From NCBI RefSeq assembly GCF_020784725.1, contig NZ_JAJGTZ010000023.1, positions 1 through 64,000 of the forward strand: a stretch of DNA of 64,000 nucleotides, in the 5' to 3' direction. Source of the DNA: Limosilactobacillus reuteri. GTDB lineage: Bacteria; Bacillota; Bacilli; Lactobacillales; Lactobacillaceae. The position numbers and the translations under genes were made by a program. Positions 60,643 to 64,000 of this stretch are shown here, piece by piece (within the stretch, counting starts at the first letter, position 1; every line of letters starts with the position of its first letter). The notes below the pieces were generated by a model. It was not told the origin of the DNA. It worked only from the letters and a program-made list of their open reading frames with translations, and ran no database searches.

Positions 60643-62079
60643 ATGAAGAAAAATCTATCTGCTTGTACAACCGTCCTTGTAGGCCGTAATGCTACAATTG
60701 ATGGCTCAACCATGGCAGCACGGAATGATGATACTTTCGCTCCACTTACACCACAACGTTTTGTAACTTATCCGGCATATCACAATCATCCTAATCAAGT
60801 TAAAGCTTATTTAAATAAGTGTGTGATTGACCGACCTGCTGATGGTTACCGTTATCAAGGTACTCCTAATGTCGACTACAAAACTGAAGGGGTCTTTGAC
60901 GAAAGTGGTTTTAACGAAAAAAATGTTGGAATGAGCGCGACAGAAAGTGTTTATGCTAATGCACGAGTTTTAGCCTGTGATCCCCTTAATACTGAAACAG
61001 GAATTAATGAAGACCTTATCGTCGCTGCTACCCTTCCTTTCATCGATAGTGCACGAGATGGGGTTGCTTACCTCGGTAAATTAATCGCTAAATATGGTTC
61101 CGCAGAAGGAAACGGGGTTATTTTCAGCGATAAAGATGATGTTTGGTATATGGAAATCGTTACTGGACATCACTGGGTTGCACAACGGATTCCAGATGAT
61201 GCATATGCTGTTACTGGAAATCGAATTGCCATTCAACAAGTTGATTTTAATGACAAGGCTAATTTTATGTGGTCTGATGGAATTCAAGACTTTGTTTCAA
61301 AGAACCACCTCAACCCAGACAAGTATGAATGGAATTTCCGCCATATTTTCGGAACTGCTGATATTTTTGATCAACACTACAACACTCCACGACAATGGTA
61401 CGGGCATAAGGTGTTAAATCCAGAAACTGAATTTGATCCGCTTGATTTTGATATTCCATTTATTATGCAAACGGACCATCGAATTACCCTTGAGGACGTG
61501 GAGAAGATCCTCAGTAGCCACTATCAAGGAACCCCTTATGATCCACTAGGCCATGAAGGTACCGATCAGCAAAAGCATATGTTCCGGCCAATTTCACTAA
61601 ACCGGACGCAAAATTCCCACGTTCTTCAGGTCCGCAATGACTTACCGGAAGCTGCTTCAACGATTATGTGGATGAGCTTTGGTATTCCTACCTTTACCCC
61701 ATACGTTCCATTCTTTGGTAATGCTGAAGATATCGATGTAAGCTATCGTGAAACCCCAGAGAAACTTAATATGGATTTAAAGAGTGCTTACTGGATGTAC
61801 CGGGCGCTTTCAATGATTGTCGAATCACACCATGCTGAATTTTCTAAGGCAGACCTGGATTATCTCAAAGCTGCCCGTGAGTATCTCTACCGCTGGGTAA
61901 ATGAAGTTGCTCCACAGGTTAAGGGAATGTCATCTTCTGAAGTCAGTGCTTTCTTAAGCTCAAAGACGCATGAAATGGTTGCCGAAATGGCTAAACGAAC
62001 AAAAGCTTTAATGGCTGAGTTAGTAATGAACGGACTCGAACTTTCTAAGTTAACGTTCCAAATCGATAAAAACTTGTAA
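60643..62079 (+). CDS. pepD: C69-family dipeptidase
   Basis: 478 aa. An N-terminal-nucleophile hydrolase of family C69 as in lactobacillus PepD/PepDA, cleaving dipeptides in the cytosol. The presumed nucleophile is Cys8 (SACTTVLVG), exposed after processing, and the NDD of MAARNDD is also conserved. Length fits the family (about 470). AAAGG precedes the ATG by about nine bases. It adds to the peptidase set of this window (PepX and iminopeptidase). Confidence 0.92.
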   Translation: MKKNLSACTTVLVGRNATIDGSTMAARNDDTFAPLTPQRFVTYPAYHNHPNQVKAYLNKCVIDRPADGYRYQGTPNVDYKTEGVFDESGFNEKNVGMSATESVYANARVLACDPLNTETGINEDLIVAATLPFIDSARDGVAYLGKLIAKYGSAEGNGVIFSDKDDVWYMEIVTGHHWVAQRIPDDAYAVTGNRIAIQQVDFNDKANFMWSDGIQDFVSKNHLNPDKYEWNFRHIFGTADIFDQHYNTPRQWYGHKVLNPETEFDPLDFDIPFIMQTDHRITLEDVEKILSSHYQGTPYDPLGHEGTDQQKHMFRPISLNRTQNSHVLQVRNDLPEAASTIMWMSFGIPTFTPYVPFFGNAEDIDVSYRETPEKLNMDLKSAYWMYRALSMIVESHHAEFSKADLDYLKAAREYLYRWVNEVAPQVKGMSSSEVSAFLSSKTHEMVAEMAKRTKALMAELVMNGLELSKLTFQIDKNL

Positions 62080-62088
62080 CAACAGATA

Positions 62089-62136
62089 AAAAATGGACTA
62101 GTTCATGGTTAAAACCACAAGCTAGCCCATTTTTCT
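62089..62136. terminator. Bidirectional terminator between pepD and the ABC exporter
   Basis: AAAAATGG-CTAG-TGG pairs with CCA-CTAG-CCATTTTT, with T-rich ends. It lies directly before the stop of the opposing ABC gene. Confidence 0.75.
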
Positions 62137-63960
62137 TTAATTATTTCCGGCAAATTGACTATTATAAAGATTAGCGTAAAAGCCGTGTTTATTCATTAAT
62201 GATTCATGATTACCTGTTTCGATAATCTTTCCATGATTAACCACCACAATCTGGTCAGCCTTCCGAATCGTTGATAGACGGTGAGCAACAACAAAACTAG
62301 TTCGTTCTTGCTGTAGAGCATTCATCGCTTCTTGAATCAAGACTTCTGTTCGGGTATCAACAGAACTAGTTGCTTCATCCAGAATTAAAATTTCTGGATC
62401 CGCTAAAAATGCTCGCGCAATCGTTAATAATTGTCGCTGTCCCTGTGAAATATTAGAAGCGGACTCGTCTAAGACGGTTTGGTAACCATCAGGCAGTTCA
62501 CGAATGAAGGCATCCGCACGTGCCATCTTAGCAGCATGGTAGACTTCTTCATCTGATGCATCCTCGTTCCCATACTTAATATTTTCAAAAATCGTCCCGG
62601 TAAAGAGCCAAGTATCTTGAAGAACAATCGCAATATGCTTACGTAAGGCATCACGAGTCATTGAACGAGTATCTTTTCCATCAAGATAGATATGGCCACC
62701 TTGCGGATCATAAAATCGCTCTAAAAGATTAATAATGGTCGTTTTTCCTGCTCCGGTCGGGCCAACAATTGCAACCATCTTATCTCGCGGTGCTTTAAGA
62801 TTAAAGTCTTGAATAAGCGGTTCATCAGTATAGCTAAATTTAATATCCTTAAATTCAACTTTCGGAATATCTTTTCCAGTAAGGGGCGGAATATCTTCAA
62901 CCTTATCATTCATCTCTGGTTCATCCAAAACAGCAAAAATACGTTCTGCCGAAGCAATTGTTTGTTGGATGGTGTTACTTAAATTAGCAATTTGGGCAAT
63001 TGGTTGAGAAAACTGATTGGTATATTGCAGAAATGCTTGCACATTACCAAGTGTAATCTGACCATGAATAACTTGAATCGCTCCAACAACCACGACAACA
63101 AGGTACCCCAGATTCCGAATAAAGACCATCATTGGCATCATTAAGCTAGAAAAAAATTGTGCTTTCCATGCTGCTTGGTAGTACTGATGGTTCTCTTTAT
63201 TAAACTTTTCTTCTTCATCTTGTTCTTTGTTGAATGTCCGCACGATCGTATGAGCGGCATATGTTTCTTCTACTTGATCATTAATTTTTCCTAACGCGGC
63301 TTGCTGACGACCAAATAGCCGTTGTGAAGTAGGCGCTACAAATGCAACTACTAGAACACTAAGCGGAATTGTAACAAGGGCAATGATTGTTAATTTCCAA
63401 CTAATCGTCAGCATTAAAACGAAAACACCAACAAGTGTTAGCAAACTCGTGATGATTTGAATCAAACTTTGCTGGAGGGTTCCCGCAATATTATCCATAT
63501 CATTAACCGTTCGGCTCATAATATCTCCATTATTATGAGTATCATAATATTTAATTGGCACTCGTTTCATCTTCTCTTCAAAGTCTTGACGCAAATTGTA
63601 AACAACACGTTGCGATACCCGTGTCATAATTTGTAATTGTAAGAAACTAAATAGTCCAGAGAATAAATAAAGCAAAATGACTGTAATTCCAATTTGCCAA
63701 ATCCGGGTAAAATTAATTGGAAGGGTACTTAAATGGGCGCCAGCTTTCATTTCTGCATACCCTTTAAGCATTCCGTCATAAATGATCGTAGTAGCTTCCC
63801 CAAGAATTTTTGGTGCTAAGATTGATAAAATAACGGAAATAACGGCTAAGAAAATTGAAACAATGACCCCAACTCGCCATGGCCGTAAATAGGTAATTAA
63901 TCGCTTTGTGGTTGGCCAAAAGTGTTGAGCCTGTTCAGGTACTTGTGGTCCTCTACGCAC
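62137..63960 (-). CDS. ABC exporter half-transporter (permease-ATPase fusion)
   Basis: 607 aa. A six-helix ABC exporter membrane domain (about 25-330) is followed by an ATPase domain (about 360-600) with Walker A GPTGAGKTT, signature NISQGQRQL, Walker B ILILDEAT and H-loop VAHRLS. Of the BmrA/LmrA/heterodimeric type, probably exporting drugs or lipids. GTG 63960 is chosen: AAAGGGG lies nine bases upstream, while ATG 63969 abuts it. The first eight bases overlap the end of an upstream frame that looks like its partner subunit. Confidence 0.88.
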   Translation of the reverse strand: MRRGPQVPEQAQHFWPTTKRLITYLRPWRVGVIVSIFLAVISVILSILAPKILGEATTIIYDGMLKGYAEMKAGAHLSTLPINFTRIWQIGITVILLYLFSGLFSFLQLQIMTRVSQRVVYNLRQDFEEKMKRVPIKYYDTHNNGDIMSRTVNDMDNIAGTLQQSLIQIITSLLTLVGVFVLMLTISWKLTIIALVTIPLSVLVVAFVAPTSQRLFGRQQAALGKINDQVEETYAAHTIVRTFNKEQDEEEKFNKENHQYYQAAWKAQFFSSLMMPMMVFIRNLGYLVVVVVGAIQVIHGQITLGNVQAFLQYTNQFSQPIAQIANLSNTIQQTIASAERIFAVLDEPEMNDKVEDIPPLTGKDIPKVEFKDIKFSYTDEPLIQDFNLKAPRDKMVAIVGPTGAGKTTIINLLERFYDPQGGHIYLDGKDTRSMTRDALRKHIAIVLQDTWLFTGTIFENIKYGNEDASDEEVYHAAKMARADAFIRELPDGYQTVLDESASNISQGQRQLLTIARAFLADPEILILDEATSSVDTRTEVLIQEAMNALQQERTSFVVAHRLSTIRKADQIVVVNHGKIIETGNHESLMNKHGFYANLYNSQFAGNN

Positions 63961-64000
63961 GATCAACATCCCCTTTCTCGACTTGTGACTTGATTATTTG
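63953..64000 (-). CDS. 3' end of an upstream gene, probably the partner ABC subunit (partial)
   Basis: The last 15 codons before a TAG at 63953-63955 are open to the window edge and encode a charged tail, QIIKSQVEKGDVDRA. The eight-base overlap with the GTG of the exporter gene is typical for the two halves of a heterodimeric ABC exporter. Identity of the partner is inferred from context only. Confidence 0.5.
   Translation of the reverse strand, partial: QIIKSQVEKGDVDRA

Noticed and set aside
156-63960. Genomic island, prophage or insertion sequence
   Set aside because: No integrase, transposase, tRNA attachment site or composition break was found; the genes are typical lactobacillus core or common accessory functions.

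Overview
The window reads as chromosomal core sequence of a low-GC, heterofermentative lactobacillus, most likely Limosilactobacillus reuteri or a close relative. The evidence is a full-length phosphoketolase (xpk), a D-lactate dehydrogenase, an SDR alcohol dehydrogenase very like the Lactobacillus brevis R-specific enzyme, lactobacillus-type peptidases (PepX, prolyl iminopeptidase, C69 dipeptidase) and a cinnamoyl-esterase-like hydrolase. I see no rRNA, tRNA, CRISPR array, prophage or insertion sequence. Gene density is high, and most genes end in strong, often bidirectional, hairpin terminators.

Layout. 0-2 kb: small stress proteins (CsbD-like, GlsB/YeaQ-like) and a D-lactate dehydrogenase. 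2-6 kb: TetR regulator with a giant YhgE/Pip membrane protein, then a PspC-domain protein. 6-9 kb: a minus-strand run NUDIX hydrolase, guanylate-kinase-like protein, Fur-family regulator, Ser/Thr/Asn-rich anchored protein, membrane protein. 9-13.4 kb: an amino-acid permease, an MFS carrier with an odd leader, and an unrecognised polytopic membrane protein. 13.5-17.3 kb: the potABCD polyamine importer. 17.4-20.8 kb: pepX and prolyl iminopeptidase. 21-29.8 kb: P-type cation ATPase, Dps, APC permease, HAD phosphatase, ferredoxin-NADP reductase, nucleoside hydrolase, R-specific alcohol dehydrogenase. 30-33.5 kb: a TPP riboswitch with attenuator controlling ykoEDC, an ECF-type thiamine/HMP importer. 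33.5-38.8 kb: DUF4870-type protein, CPA1 antiporter, DUF1304-type protein, alpha/beta hydrolase, XRE regulator with a methyltransferase-like protein. 38.8-41.8 kb: a GntR (FCD) regulator, AEC carrier and D-2-hydroxyacid dehydrogenase module with an inverted-repeat operator candidate. 42-47.7 kb: a solitary PTS galactitol-type EIIC, an MFS exporter, an HTH-ABC fusion with its ABC-2 permease, a candidate structured small RNA, and two hypothetical genes. 47.8-51.4 kb: lipoate ligase, universal stress protein and a divergent Tet(M)-like GTPase. 51.6-58.9 kb: ROK protein, BrnQ, cinnamoyl esterase, APC permease and phosphoketolase. 59-64 kb: GntR-UTRA regulator, YbaK/EbsC deacylase, C69 dipeptidase, and an ABC exporter half-transporter whose partner begins beyond the window edge.

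Together the genes describe a peptide- and amino-acid-dependent fermenter that imports polyamines, amino acids, thiamine precursor and nucleosides, and disposes of sugar carbon through phosphoketolase, D-lactate and alcohol dehydrogenase. The least conventional parts are non-coding. A dispersed element occurs at about 1.9, 33.9 and 51.5 kb, on both strands; its 13-bp internal stem is kept by G-U pairs on one strand only and it ends in a terminator. A possible stand-alone RNA of about 195 nt lies at about 46.6-46.8 kb with its own promoter and terminator. The HTH-ABC fusion at 45.0 kb and the Tet(M)-like GTPase next to the stress-protein gene are the most interesting proteins.
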